Assembly: GCA_964386915.1 (NCBI GenBank)
Contig: CAYLUQ010000001.1
Coordinates: 1-64,000, forward strand
Direction of reading: 5' to 3'
From: JADHMP01 sp964386915
GTDB taxonomy: Bacteria > Bacteroidota > Bacteroidia > Flavobacteriales > Flavobacteriaceae
DNA length: 64,000 nucleotides
Numbering within the stretch: the first letter of the stretch is position 1; the number at the start of each line of letters is the position of its first letter. Below the pieces are notes generated by a model. It was not told the DNA's origin and did not search any database. It worked only from the letters and a program-made list of their open reading frames with translations. Both the position numbers and the translations under genes were made by a program. Shown one piece after another: positions 8,401-16,558 of this stretch.

Positions 8401-9477
8401 ATGAAATCTAAGCCTAGATATCGAAGCCTTGTTTACTCTAATTTTGGATTGCTTCTTCTCTTGTTTTTTTCTTGTCAAGAAACAGCTTTAATTCAAATTG
8501 AAAACAGCAAACTTCCCAAATTATACGAGGCTGTATTCACCTCACAATCTCCCCAAATTGATGGGCAAATAGACTCCCTTTGGGCAAGCGGAAATTGGTC
8601 TGATTCTTTTGTGGATATTGAAGGAGTGTTAACACCCAAATACAAGACTCGTTTTAAAATGATGTGGGATAATCATGCTCTATATATACTGGCTCAGCTT
8701 GAAGAGCCCCATATTTGGGGAACTCTCCAACAACGGGATACCGTCATTTTTTACAACAACGATTTTGAAGTTTTTATTGATCCAGATGGCGATACGCATG
8801 ATTATATGGAGTTGGAAATTAATGCCTTAAACACTGCATGGGACCTTTTTTTAAACAAGCCTTATTTGAATAAAAATAAGGTGGACAATCAATGGAATAT
8901 TGAGGGGCTACAAAGCGCTGTATTTTATAAGGGAAGCTTAAACGATCCTTCAGATGTTGATGAAGGTTGGACCCTTGAAATGGCATTGCCATGGAAAAGT
9001 TTGTCTAGGGGGAGCAAGCAAGAAACAGCCCCAATCAACCAATTTTGGCGACTTAATTTCTCTAGAGTCAATTGGGATTTTAGTATTAACAAGGGAAAAT
9101 ATAGCCGAAAAAAAGACCCAAAAGGTGCCTATTTGCCAGAATATAATTGGGTTTGGAGTCCACAGGGACTCATCAATATGCATTTGCCTGAGCATTGGGG
9201 CTATGTCTATTTTTCGGATAAGAAGGGGAAGCAAATAGACTATCCAGAGGAGGCTGCTCTCGTGCAATGGATGTATGCACAATATAGAGAAAAGGCGGCA
9301 TCAGAAAAGAAAGGTCAAATGCTGGAGAAAAAGCCAGTTGCCCTTTGGAAAGGAGAAAAGATTTTTTTAGAAAAAAGAGTGCTAGAGGATACGGTCTATT
9401 ATGTTAGTGATAATCCCCACAATCAAAAAACATATCGCATTCGAGCAGATGGAAAATTAGACGTCAGGTCTCGTTAA
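8401..9477 (+). CDS. CBM9-like carbohydrate-binding lipoprotein
   Basis: 358-aa lipoprotein with a lipobox at Cys25 (LFFSC). The N-terminal two thirds resemble the carbohydrate-binding family 9-like fold: the opening VFTSQSPQIDGQIDSLWASG, then YILAQLEEPHIWG, then the NDFEVFIDPDGDTHDYMELE stretch with its acidic loop, and a later WTLEMALPWKSL, are the usual landmarks. No catalytic domain is apparent; the C-terminal about 100 residues are charged and unassigned. It probably follows the serine hydrolase in one transcript. The stop overlaps by 4 bp the end of the convergent asparaginase gene. Surface or periplasmic sugar binding is inferred from the family. Confidence 0.75.
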   Translation: MKSKPRYRSLVYSNFGLLLLLFFSCQETALIQIENSKLPKLYEAVFTSQSPQIDGQIDSLWASGNWSDSFVDIEGVLTPKYKTRFKMMWDNHALYILAQLEEPHIWGTLQQRDTVIFYNNDFEVFIDPDGDTHDYMELEINALNTAWDLFLNKPYLNKNKVDNQWNIEGLQSAVFYKGSLNDPSDVDEGWTLEMALPWKSLSRGSKQETAPINQFWRLNFSRVNWDFSINKGKYSRKKDPKGAYLPEYNWVWSPQGLINMHLPEHWGYVYFSDKKGKQIDYPEEAALVQWMYAQYREKAASEKKGQMLEKKPVALWKGEKIFLEKRVLEDTVYYVSDNPHNQKTYRIRADGKLDVRSR

Positions 9478-10328
9478 AAAGCAGCTTTAGAAGGAAAATT
9501 TTGAGTGCTATTNNNNNNNNNNNNNNNNNNNNNNNNNNNNNNNNNNNNNNNNNNNNNNNNNNNNNNNNNNNNNNNNNNNNNNNNNNNNNNNNNNNNNNNN
9601 NNNNNNNNNNNNCCGGTAGCCACTGCGCCACCCACAGCATTATCAATAAACAAGCCAGAACCTATTATGGGAGAATCTCCCACCCGTCCTTGCATTTTAT
9701 AAGCCAAACCGCTTGTGCTACATACGCCTGATAGATGGCCATTTTTGTCAGAACAAATCATGCCTATAGTATCGTGATTTTCGACGTTGATTTCGGGTTG
9801 ATAAAGTCCTTTTTCCAACCACTTTTGCCAGGCTTTTTTACTGGCTTCGCTCAATAAATTTTCTTGGATATAGCCTTGCTCTAGGGCAAATTTTTCGGCT
9901 CCTTTTCCAGCCAATATAACATGTGGAGTATCTTCCATCACGGCCTTTGCTAAAGCCGCAACATGGGTAATGTTTTGCACAGCCATAACCGAACCACAAT
10001 TGCCTAGGTGATTCATCACGCAGGCATCTAAACTCACATGGCCATCTCGATCGGGTGCTCCGCCTTTACCCACCGTGGTGTTTAAAATATTAGCCTCTTC
10101 AAGGGCTACCCCTTGCACAGCTGCATCAAGTGCTGTTGCTCCCTGTTCAAGTGCTTGACCGGCTATTTGTGTGGCTTCAGGCACCCTCCAGGTGCTAATC
10201 ACATAGGGACTGTAAGAACCGCCCTTCAAATTTTTAATTGGGGGGTAATCATTGGCAAAAAGTTTGGGAGAGATTAGCAAGCTGCTCACGCCCAGCGCAC
10301 CCTGGTCTAAAAATGCTCGTCTTTTCAT
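9474..10328 (-). CDS. N4-(beta-N-acetylglucosaminyl)-L-asparaginase (interrupted by assembly gap)
   Basis: Ntn-hydrolase of the glycosylasparaginase/isoaspartyl peptidase family, which cleaves the GlcNAc-Asn bond after glycoprotein breakdown. The N terminus MKRRAFLDQG with a hydrophobic stretch is Tat-like. The autoprocessing and catalytic threonine is Thr187 in NHDTIGMICSD, preceded by the expected long alpha chain; DGHVSLDACVM and the GRVGDSPIIGSGLFIDN motif (substrate-binding Arg and Asp) are intact. A run of 100 N replaces the segment after GGAVAT, and the last twelve codons (to the stop at 9474) are in frame only if the gap length is as drawn. About 100 residues fewer than usual are readable. 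It precedes the glycan-degradation island and fits glycoprotein use. Confidence 0.82.
   Translation of the reverse strand: MKRRAFLDQGALGVSSLLISPKLFANDYPPIKNLKGGSYSPYVISTWRVPEATQIAGQALEQGATALDAAVQGVALEEANILNTTVGKGGAPDRDGHVSLDACVMNHLGNCGSVMAVQNITHVAALAKAVMEDTPHVILAGKGAEKFALEQGYIQENLLSEASKKAWQKWLEKGLYQPEINVENHDTIGMICSDKNGHLSGVCSTSGLAYKMQGRVGDSPIIGSGLFIDNAVGGAVATXXXXXXXXXXXXXXXXXXXXXXXXXXXXXXXXXXNSTQNFPSKAAF
9513..9612. other. Assembly gap of 100 N
   Basis: Exactly 100 consecutive N, the conventional length for a gap of unknown size. It falls inside the C-terminal part of the asparaginase gene, so the true distance and reading frame across it are unknown. Confidence 0.98.
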
Positions 10329-10354
10329 GTAGCCACAAGTTAAAAAAACTATTG

Positions 10355-11575
10355 TTAAAGTCGCGTGTTAATAATGTTATTGAAGATGGAACCGAAAGTA
10401 TAACTCAACCCTAGCGAAATGCGGTTTTGAAAGTTAGTGGCAATTTGTCTTTGTCGTAACAACAAGTCCTCAATAGAAACCTCTCCCTTGGGTAAGTTAA
10501 TTTGATCTCGTATGAGCTGAAAATTTCCCGAAACCCTCAAAGAGAGCCCTTGCATGATTCTTAAATCAACATAGTTATTCACAGTTAGTCGGTTTTGGTT
10601 TTCACCATTGAGAAACTGTGAGGCGACTAAATAGGACGAAAGATTTCCCCAATTTTTTCGATATCTTACGTTGAGTGTGAGAGATTGTGTCCACAATTTT
10701 TGAGTTAAATATTCGTAAATCGTTTCTTCAATGTAATCGTAATAACTATATCCCACTTTATACGCAAAGGTGATTTCTCGGTTTAATACTTCTTCATAAG
10801 GAAAAATATTATATTCTAGAGCAGGAGAAAAATTATAAAATGAATTAAAATTTCTAAAGGTATCTTTTTGAAAATTTCCAAAAATGCCGGTGGAAAAATG
10901 ATCAGATAGGCTTCGAACCAAGCTGGCCGAAAAATAACTTCGTTCTCGAATGCTATTGTATTGTTCGTCTTCCCCTAAAAATGTTTTGACTGCATTTTGA
11001 AACCCAAAATCAGAACGAACGCGCCACATTTCAGTAACGCGATCAATTTCAAAATCAAAGCGGTATTCTTTTTCGTTGATGCTTTTTTCATCTTCAAAAT
11101 CAAAAGCTCCCGAAATTTCAAATACCCAATTTTTCCATTTGTCAGCAGTTTGTTCAATGGGCTCTGCCTTTGGCGTTAAATACGACACTTCAATTTGATC
11201 TTGATAGGCTGTGTTTTGGAGCATATAAGCCAAACCTAATTTATAGGTTTTTAATAGTTTATCTCGTCGTTCATTAAATGTGAGATTAGGATCTATAAAT
11301 ACAGATAGATTGTTTTCTTTTTGATCAAACTTTGCTTTGCCTGTAAAATTAAATTGATATTCTCTTCCACCACTACCAGTTGAAATGTCAAAAACAAAAA
11401 TGTCAATGTCTGCCAAATTTTGATCTCGAACATAATCAATAAACAAGGTGTTTTGTTGAATATATCGGGCATCGCAATTACATTTTAAAAAAGCTTTTAG
11501 TTTGGTGGATTGGGCAGTAGTTTTTACAGTGGAAAAAACGAGAATAATGATATATAAAAAAGTGCGGTGTGTCAT
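10355..11575 (-). CDS. Exported outer-membrane beta-barrel protein, function unknown
   Basis: 406 aa from the ATG at 11575 (an in-frame TTG lies three codons upstream). A signal peptide ends at about STVKTTAQS. The mature N-terminal domain (about 25-110) holds a CNCD motif and a segment IDIFVFDISTGSGGREYQFNFTG, then roughly 250 residues of alternating aromatic and polar strands that read like a 12-16-strand barrel, ending in GLSYTFGSIFNN. It resembles exported barrel proteins annotated as hypothetical in Flavobacteriaceae, but I do not recognise the family. It stands upstream of the asparaginase gene on the same strand with a 26-bp gap, so the two may be co-transcribed. Confidence 0.7.
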   Translation of the reverse strand: MTHRTFLYIIILVFSTVKTTAQSTKLKAFLKCNCDARYIQQNTLFIDYVRDQNLADIDIFVFDISTGSGGREYQFNFTGKAKFDQKENNLSVFIDPNLTFNERRDKLLKTYKLGLAYMLQNTAYQDQIEVSYLTPKAEPIEQTADKWKNWVFEISGAFDFEDEKSINEKEYRFDFEIDRVTEMWRVRSDFGFQNAVKTFLGEDEQYNSIRERSYFSASLVRSLSDHFSTGIFGNFQKDTFRNFNSFYNFSPALEYNIFPYEEVLNREITFAYKVGYSYYDYIEETIYEYLTQKLWTQSLTLNVRYRKNWGNLSSYLVASQFLNGENQNRLTVNNYVDLRIMQGLSLRVSGNFQLIRDQINLPKGEVSIEDLLLRQRQIATNFQNRISLGLSYTFGSIFNNIINTRL

Positions 11576-11682
11576 GGAGCACAAAGGAACCCTTATTTTG
11601 CAAAATTGTCAAATAAACCATAAACTTTCTCCAAAGTAAAAATCTTTTAGTAACTTTAATTCTAAATCATAAATTAATTCAA

Positions 11683-12462
11683 ATGAAAACAAAATCCGTA
11701 TTTCTATTAGCCCTTCTTTTATTTGTGACTCATCTCTCAGCCCAATCTGTTATTGAGATTACCTATTTGGATGTGCCTGCTGTTAAAATTAACAGGTATG
11801 TGGAGCTACACAAAAAAATGGCAGATTTTACAATGAGCGACGAACGTACCCTAAAAGGACAATGGCTCTACAGACATTGGTATGGTTCGGGAGCCTCAGT
11901 GGTAATTTACGACCAATATGATTCAGCGGAAGACGCTGTGAATGATGATTTTAGAAAAGCCTACCAAGATCACTATAAAAAGCTATCTGAAGAACAGCAA
12001 AAAGAAATGGATGCCGTTTATGCCGAGTGGTGGTCATTCTATAAGGGGCATTGGGATGAAATGCGGGTCATTAACTATGAGAATTATTATGTTTCTAAAG
12101 AGAATGTTGATTGGGATATCCCCTATGTTTTTGTGGTGGGTGATTATAACACCAATGGCAATTTAGGAGAGTTTGCTAATGCTTATATGGCGTGGCAAAT
12201 CATTCCCGGTGTAAAGGAGGGAATGCAATTGGCAGGAGGAGCTAGCGCTCATTACAAAGGAACAGGGGCAGATGCCCAATTTTTTGCTGCTTTTAAAAGC
12301 ATCACAGAATTTGCTGAAGCCATTAGTAACCAAGGTTCTGCTAATGCCGAGGCCAGAAGTAAATTTTGGAGTATGGTTGATGGCGAGCACAAAGACCAAA
12401 TCTATATGCATCTTGGACATCTAACAGCTGATGGTTTTAATTTGGCAGGTAAGGACAAATAA
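11683..12462 (+). CDS. Exported protein of unknown function, possible tandem ferredoxin-like fold
   Basis: 259 aa with a clear signal peptide (residues 1-20, HLSAQ). The sequence is rich in Trp and Tyr and appears to have two similar halves: an N-terminal EITYLDVPAVKINRYVELHK section and a later IPYVFVVGDYNTNGNLGEF section, each followed by helices and a short strand. This layout suggests a duplicated alpha+beta barrel (ABM/NIPSNAP-like) fold, which is inference. It is transcribed alone, with a terminator 24 bp after its stop. I do not recognise a specific family or substrate. Confidence 0.65.
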   Translation: MKTKSVFLLALLLFVTHLSAQSVIEITYLDVPAVKINRYVELHKKMADFTMSDERTLKGQWLYRHWYGSGASVVIYDQYDSAEDAVNDDFRKAYQDHYKKLSEEQQKEMDAVYAEWWSFYKGHWDEMRVINYENYYVSKENVDWDIPYVFVVGDYNTNGNLGEFANAYMAWQIIPGVKEGMQLAGGASAHYKGTGADAQFFAAFKSITEFAEAISNQGSANAEARSKFWSMVDGEHKDQIYMHLGHLTADGFNLAGKDK

Positions 12463-12485
12463 AATTATGTTACACTAGCACTAAG

Positions 12486-12508
12486 CCCTCCCAAGTGGAG
12501 GGTTTTTT
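12486..12508 (+). terminator. Rho-independent terminator
   Basis: Stem CCCTCC (12486-12491) with GGAGGG (12497-12502), a 5-nt loop and six T. It ends the transcript of the exported protein at 11683-12462. Confidence 0.85.
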
Positions 12509-12516
12509 ATGTAGTG

Positions 12517-12984
12517 CTAAATCACCAACATCAAAAGGGTGAGTAACATCCCGGCTAGGGTAAAATAAATTGCTTTTTTAAAAATATCTGTTTGTGGTAA
12601 AAACATCCAAAAAGCAGAAAAAACAAAAAACATTAAAGCAACCCCAAAGAAAATATTAAAAAAGAAAAGCGGTGATGCTGAAGTGGCTTTGTGCATTTTT
12701 TCCATGGCACCCAAAACCAAAGGCGGCTTTTTTTGAATGTATTTTAGAGCACCAGTTTCAGGATTATAAGAGAGTAGTTCATCACCACGGCCCAATGGAG
12801 GTTGCTCCAATCCTTTTTCAATGGTTTTTTCAACCACTTGTTCTTTTTTGAAGAGGTCAGTGTTTCGATAGGTGAGGGTAATGCCTGAAAAGGCATACAC
12901 AAACATAATACCAGCTAAAAAAAAGCCTAAATAGCGATGATAAACCCTTATCTTATTACTGAGTTCTCGATTATTGAGTGCCAT
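12517..12984 (-). CDS. PepSY-associated transmembrane helix protein
   Basis: 155-aa inner-membrane protein. The start MALNNRELSNKIRVYHRYLGFFLAGIMFVYAFSGITL is characteristic of PepSY-associated TM proteins, whose first helix follows a conserved RxxHRYLG motif; then comes a soluble loop (about 42-90, with SYNPETGALKYIQKK, a reduced PepSY-like hairpin) and two or three more helices at the C terminus. Such proteins often accompany iron or siderophore uptake and flavin reductases, but no such neighbour is present here. It is convergent with the gene upstream and separated from aacS by 109 bp. The precise function is unknown. Confidence 0.72.
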   Translation of the reverse strand: MALNNRELSNKIRVYHRYLGFFLAGIMFVYAFSGITLTYRNTDLFKKEQVVEKTIEKGLEQPPLGRGDELLSYNPETGALKYIQKKPPLVLGAMEKMHKATSASPLFFFNIFFGVALMFFVFSAFWMFLPQTDIFKKAIYFTLAGMLLTLLMLVI

Positions 12985-13093
12985 AAGTCTAAATTGATTT
13001 GTTTTCTAATTGGGGTTAAAAGTAGCAAAAAGGGTTAATCTTAAAAAAACAGATTTTTTTTAGTAATCTTAAATTTCTTCTCTTCCAAGAGGG

Positions 13094-15052
13094 CTAGATC
13101 GAACTCCATTGTTGTTCCAGTTTTTCAAAATCGAGCAGGCTTTCGGGGTTTTTCATGGCTCCTTTTTGCAAAATTTTGTCTAAGGCCTCACCACTAAATA
13201 ATTTTTTGATGGGAACTTCCATTTTTTTACCACTAAGGGTGTAGGGAATGGCCCTTACCTGAAATAGTTCATCGGGAACATGACGGGGCGAACAATGGCT
13301 TTTTAGTTGAGCGATAATCGTTTCTTGAAGGGTAGAGGTTAACGCAATTCCAGGCATCAAGGCTACAAACAATAGCAATACACTTTCTCCTGTAGGTTGG
13401 AGTAAATCAATCACTAAACTATCATGCACTTGGGTCAACTGTTCTAGGGCTTCATAAATTTCGGCTGTACCTATTCGAATTCCGTTACGGTTTAGAGTTG
13501 CATCCGATCGACCGTGAATCACAATACCTTTCTCATGGTTTAGGGTAATCCAATCGCCGTGGCACCAAGTGTTGGGAAAACGGTTGTAATAGGAATCTTG
13601 GTAGCGTTTTTTTTGGGAATCACCCCAAAAATAGAGCGGCATACTGGGCAGGGGTTTCGTCAAAACCAATTCTCCCATTTGATCCAACAAAGGCTGCCCT
13701 TGTTCGTTCCAAGCCGCTACAGCAGCTCCCAATAGGGGTCCCTGAATGGCACCGGCATAAACTGGCGACAAAGCATTGGCTCCCACAAAGGCCGTACACA
13801 CATCTGTTCCTCCGCTTAAGGATTGAATATGAACTTGTGGGAGTTGGGCTTGCAACCATCTAAATACTTCGGGCGTGAGGGGTGCTCCTGTGCTTCCTAT
13901 GCTTTTTAAATGTGGCCAAGAATGGGTGTTCAAGTAAGATATATTTTCTTTTTTACATAAAGCATAAAAAGGCGCACCATGACCAAAATGATGGATTTGC
14001 ATATGCTGTGCCATTTTCCATTGGACGGTGAGGTCAGGAAAATGGGCTGCACCGTTAAACAGGCATAGTGAGGCTCCGCAGAGTAGGGCTCCCAAAGTAT
14101 AATTCCACATCATCCATCCGGTGGTGGTATGCCAAAAAAAGCGTTCCCCTTCCTGAACATCTTGATGCAAGGCCAAGGCTTTGTAGTGCTCTAACAAAAT
14201 GCCGCCTGTGCTGTGGGTAATGGCTTTAGGTTTGCCCGTAGTGCCCGAAGAAAACAAGACCCAAATAGGATCGGAAAAAGAAACCGTTTCAAAAGTCAAG
14301 GAAGGAAATGTAGTGGGATTTAAATCCCAATCCTCAAATCCTTCTGAAAGAATTAAGCTGGCCGACAACTCAGGTAATTTTTCTTGAATGGCTTTAATTT
14401 TAGGACGAATATCAAAAGTTTTACCATTGTATTGACTGCTGCTGTGTGCCACCAAAATCTGGGGAGACAACAGTTTAAAACGATCTGTTATACTCCCAAC
14501 ACCAAACTCAGGAGCACAACAGGTCCATACGGCTCCTAAACTGTTGCAAGCTAAAAAAGCAGCCACAGCATCGGGGTGATTGTTTAGAAGGCCAGCTACA
14601 ACACTTCCTTTTTGGACACCCTGCTGTTTAAATTGTGATTGAAAATGAGCTACTCTTGTAGCTAAAGCGGCCCATGAAATGGGAGTTTGGATTTCGTTTT
14701 CTGCTTGATAGAGCAGGGCGAAACGATGAGGACTTGCCTTTTTAAAAATATGAGCTGCATAGCTTAAACGTGCGCCCAAAAACCATTGGGCTTCGAGCAT
14801 AGAAGTTCCATTTTGTAAAACTTGGGTATAGGGTGTTTTAAAATCAACCTCAAAAAATTGAGCCACAAAAGCCCAAAAGCGATCCAGATTTTGGGTAGAC
14901 CACTCATGCAAGTCGGAATAGTTTTTAAAGTGGCATTTTTCTTGAGCTTCTAGGGCTGTTTTAAACCGTCCCAAAACCGATTGCTTTTGATAAGCAACGC
15001 TAGGCTCCCAAAGCTTTTCGCCAAACGCTATTGAAGGGGACTGTTTTTTCAA
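13094..15052 (-). CDS. aacS: Acetoacetyl-CoA synthetase (acetoacetate-CoA ligase)
   Basis: 652-aa adenylate-forming ligase, the usual length for AacS, which activates acetoacetate to acetoacetyl-CoA with ATP. The P-loop-like motif FSSGTTGKPKAITHSTGG, the SGGTDVCTAFVG core motif and the C-terminal GRSDATLNRNGIRIG hinge are present; the catalytic lysine region SGKKMEVPIKKLF closes the protein. AacS is told from acetyl-CoA synthetase by its distinctive N-terminal region (SDLHEWSTQNLDRFWAFVAQFF) and SLGAVWTCCAPEFG segment. No in-frame ATG lies near the 5' end, so the TTG at 15052 is the likely start. It would feed ketone-body or polyhydroxybutyrate-derived acetoacetate to the thiolase found further on in the window. 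Confidence 0.93.
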   Translation of the reverse strand: MKKQSPSIAFGEKLWEPSVAYQKQSVLGRFKTALEAQEKCHFKNYSDLHEWSTQNLDRFWAFVAQFFEVDFKTPYTQVLQNGTSMLEAQWFLGARLSYAAHIFKKASPHRFALLYQAENEIQTPISWAALATRVAHFQSQFKQQGVQKGSVVAGLLNNHPDAVAAFLACNSLGAVWTCCAPEFGVGSITDRFKLLSPQILVAHSSSQYNGKTFDIRPKIKAIQEKLPELSASLILSEGFEDWDLNPTTFPSLTFETVSFSDPIWVLFSSGTTGKPKAITHSTGGILLEHYKALALHQDVQEGERFFWHTTTGWMMWNYTLGALLCGASLCLFNGAAHFPDLTVQWKMAQHMQIHHFGHGAPFYALCKKENISYLNTHSWPHLKSIGSTGAPLTPEVFRWLQAQLPQVHIQSLSGGTDVCTAFVGANALSPVYAGAIQGPLLGAAVAAWNEQGQPLLDQMGELVLTKPLPSMPLYFWGDSQKKRYQDSYYNRFPNTWCHGDWITLNHEKGIVIHGRSDATLNRNGIRIGTAEIYEALEQLTQVHDSLVIDLLQPTGESVLLLFVALMPGIALTSTLQETIIAQLKSHCSPRHVPDELFQVRAIPYTLSGKKMEVPIKKLFSGEALDKILQKGAMKNPESLLDFEKLEQQWSSI

Positions 15053-15094
15053 TTCATTTTTATATCTTGTTTAAAGATAAACAGAACCATAGAG

Positions 15095-16009
15095 ATGCGC
15101 TTTTTAAGACTAAAGAATATTTTTTTAGGTGGGACATTTTGCCTCCTTTTAGTTTCCTGCAAAACATCCAATTCCTCAGCCCATATTGAAAACTGGGAGT
15201 CCCTTTTTAACGGTCAAAATCTAGACGGATGGACAATTAAAATAGCCAATAGACCCCTGAATGAAAACTATTTAAACACCTTTCAGGTTGAAGATCAAAT
15301 GCTACGCATTGTCTATGATCAATATGAAGATTTTGATGATAAATATGGCCACCTATATTATAAACAGCCCTATTCACACTACAAACTTCGCTTTGACTAT
15401 CGCTTTGTAGGAGAGCAAACTCCAGGAGGTGAAGATTGGAACGTGCGGAATAGCGGGGTGATGTTTCATTCTCAATCGGCGGCTAGCAATGCCTTCGAAC
15501 AGCATTTTCCCGTTTCGGTAGAAATTCAACTCTTGGGCGGATTGGGAGAAGGCAATCGAACCACCGCCAATATTTGCACCCCTGGTACCGCTGTGGTTTT
15601 GCAAGATAGTGTGGACTATAGCCATTGCATTTCCTCTCAATCTAAAACCTATCACGGCGATCAATGGGTGCGAGTGGAGGCAGTAGTGTTAGGCAGTGAT
15701 TATGTAGCCCATATTGTAGAACAAGACACGGTTTTAGAATATAAAAGCCCTCAAGTGGGCGGTGCTTTTATTAGTAAAAATCAAAATGGAGCCGATTGGG
15801 AACGTATGGGCGTAACAAACAAAGAATATTGGATAGCGAAAGAGGGAGCACTGTTGTCTGAAGGCTATATTGCCTTGCAAGCAGAAAGTCACCCGATTGA
15901 TTTTAAAAATATAGAATTGTTAAATTTATGTGGATGTACTGATCCGAAAGCCCTCAATTATAAATCGTATTATGTTAAAAATGACCCAGCAAGCTGTCAG
16001 TATAAATAA
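15095..16009 (+). CDS. DUF1080 (3-keto-disaccharide hydrolase domain) lipoprotein
   Basis: 304-aa lipoprotein (lipobox Cys22, LLVSC). Residues about 34-270 form the concanavalin-like jelly-roll of PF06439, whose members are now named 3-keto-disaccharide hydrolases. Landmarks: WESLFNGQNLDGWTIK, YKLRFDYRFVGEQTPGG, NSGVMFHSQ, FPVSVEIQLLGG and GYIALQAESHPIDFKNIEL. The extreme C terminus adds a separate CGCTDPKALNYK...CQY module, a short Cys-pair motif common at the end of secreted Bacteroidota proteins. The next genes, 6 and 3 bp apart, encode a Tat-exported dehydrogenase small subunit and a GMC oxidoreductase, which could make the 3-keto substrate. The pairing supports oxidation-assisted glycoside cleavage in the periplasm. 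Confidence 0.87.
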   Translation: MRFLRLKNIFLGGTFCLLLVSCKTSNSSAHIENWESLFNGQNLDGWTIKIANRPLNENYLNTFQVEDQMLRIVYDQYEDFDDKYGHLYYKQPYSHYKLRFDYRFVGEQTPGGEDWNVRNSGVMFHSQSAASNAFEQHFPVSVEIQLLGGLGEGNRTTANICTPGTAVVLQDSVDYSHCISSQSKTYHGDQWVRVEAVVLGSDYVAHIVEQDTVLEYKSPQVGGAFISKNQNGADWERMGVTNKEYWIAKEGALLSEGYIALQAESHPIDFKNIELLNLCGCTDPKALNYKSYYVKNDPASCQYK

Positions 16010-16015
16010 TAAAAA

Positions 16016-16555
16016 ATGAAACGGAGAACCTATTTGCACCATCTATGGGGAGGCACACTAGCGCTCACCTTTAATCCATTTGAGGTTTGGGCAAAAGTAG
16101 AAACAGCAGGCATAAAAGCCGCAGACGAGCTATTGCTTTTTGAAGCCTTAGCCGATTTAATTATAGAGCTACCCGAAGCCAGTATCTCAGAATATACACA
16201 ATGGGCCAATTTTGTACATTGCTATGCTACCCATTTTGTGAGCGTAAAACAAAAAGAGGCCTTTTTTGCCGGCAGTAAAGCTTTTGCTTCCTATTGCCAA
16301 ACCTATCACCAGGCTCCTTTTGAACAACTCGAAAGACAGGTTCAAAAAGACCTTTTGGAGTCTTTGTTTGCCGAAAGTTTAGAAAATCAATTTCCAAAAG
16401 GAACTAAATGGATTAAGCAATTTAGAACATATTTAATGTTTGCTTTTTATACTTCAGAGCGGGGCGCAACCCAGCAGTTGACTTATCTCCCCATTCCAGG
16501 AAAATATGAAGGAGATCTTCCTATGCAACCCAATCAAAAAGCTTGGACACTCTAG
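16016..16555 (+). CDS. Gluconate 2-dehydrogenase subunit 3-like protein
   Basis: 179-aa small subunit of a periplasmic FAD dehydrogenase. The N terminus has a Tat-type signal: MKRRTYLHHLWGGTLAL with twin arginines before a hydrophobic stretch. The mature part is helical (LLLFEALADLIIELPEASISEYTQWANFV) and resembles PF13618. Family members escort the large GMC subunit, which has no signal of its own, through the Tat system, so here this protein probably exports the product of the following gene. Start at ATG 16016, 6 bp after the DUF1080 stop; its stop is 3 bp before the GMC start, so the order and spacing indicate one operon. Confidence 0.83.
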   Translation: MKRRTYLHHLWGGTLALTFNPFEVWAKVETAGIKAADELLLFEALADLIIELPEASISEYTQWANFVHCYATHFVSVKQKEAFFAGSKAFASYCQTYHQAPFEQLERQVQKDLLESLFAESLENQFPKGTKWIKQFRTYLMFAFYTSERGATQQLTYLPIPGKYEGDLPMQPNQKAWTL

Positions 16556-16558
16556 CCT

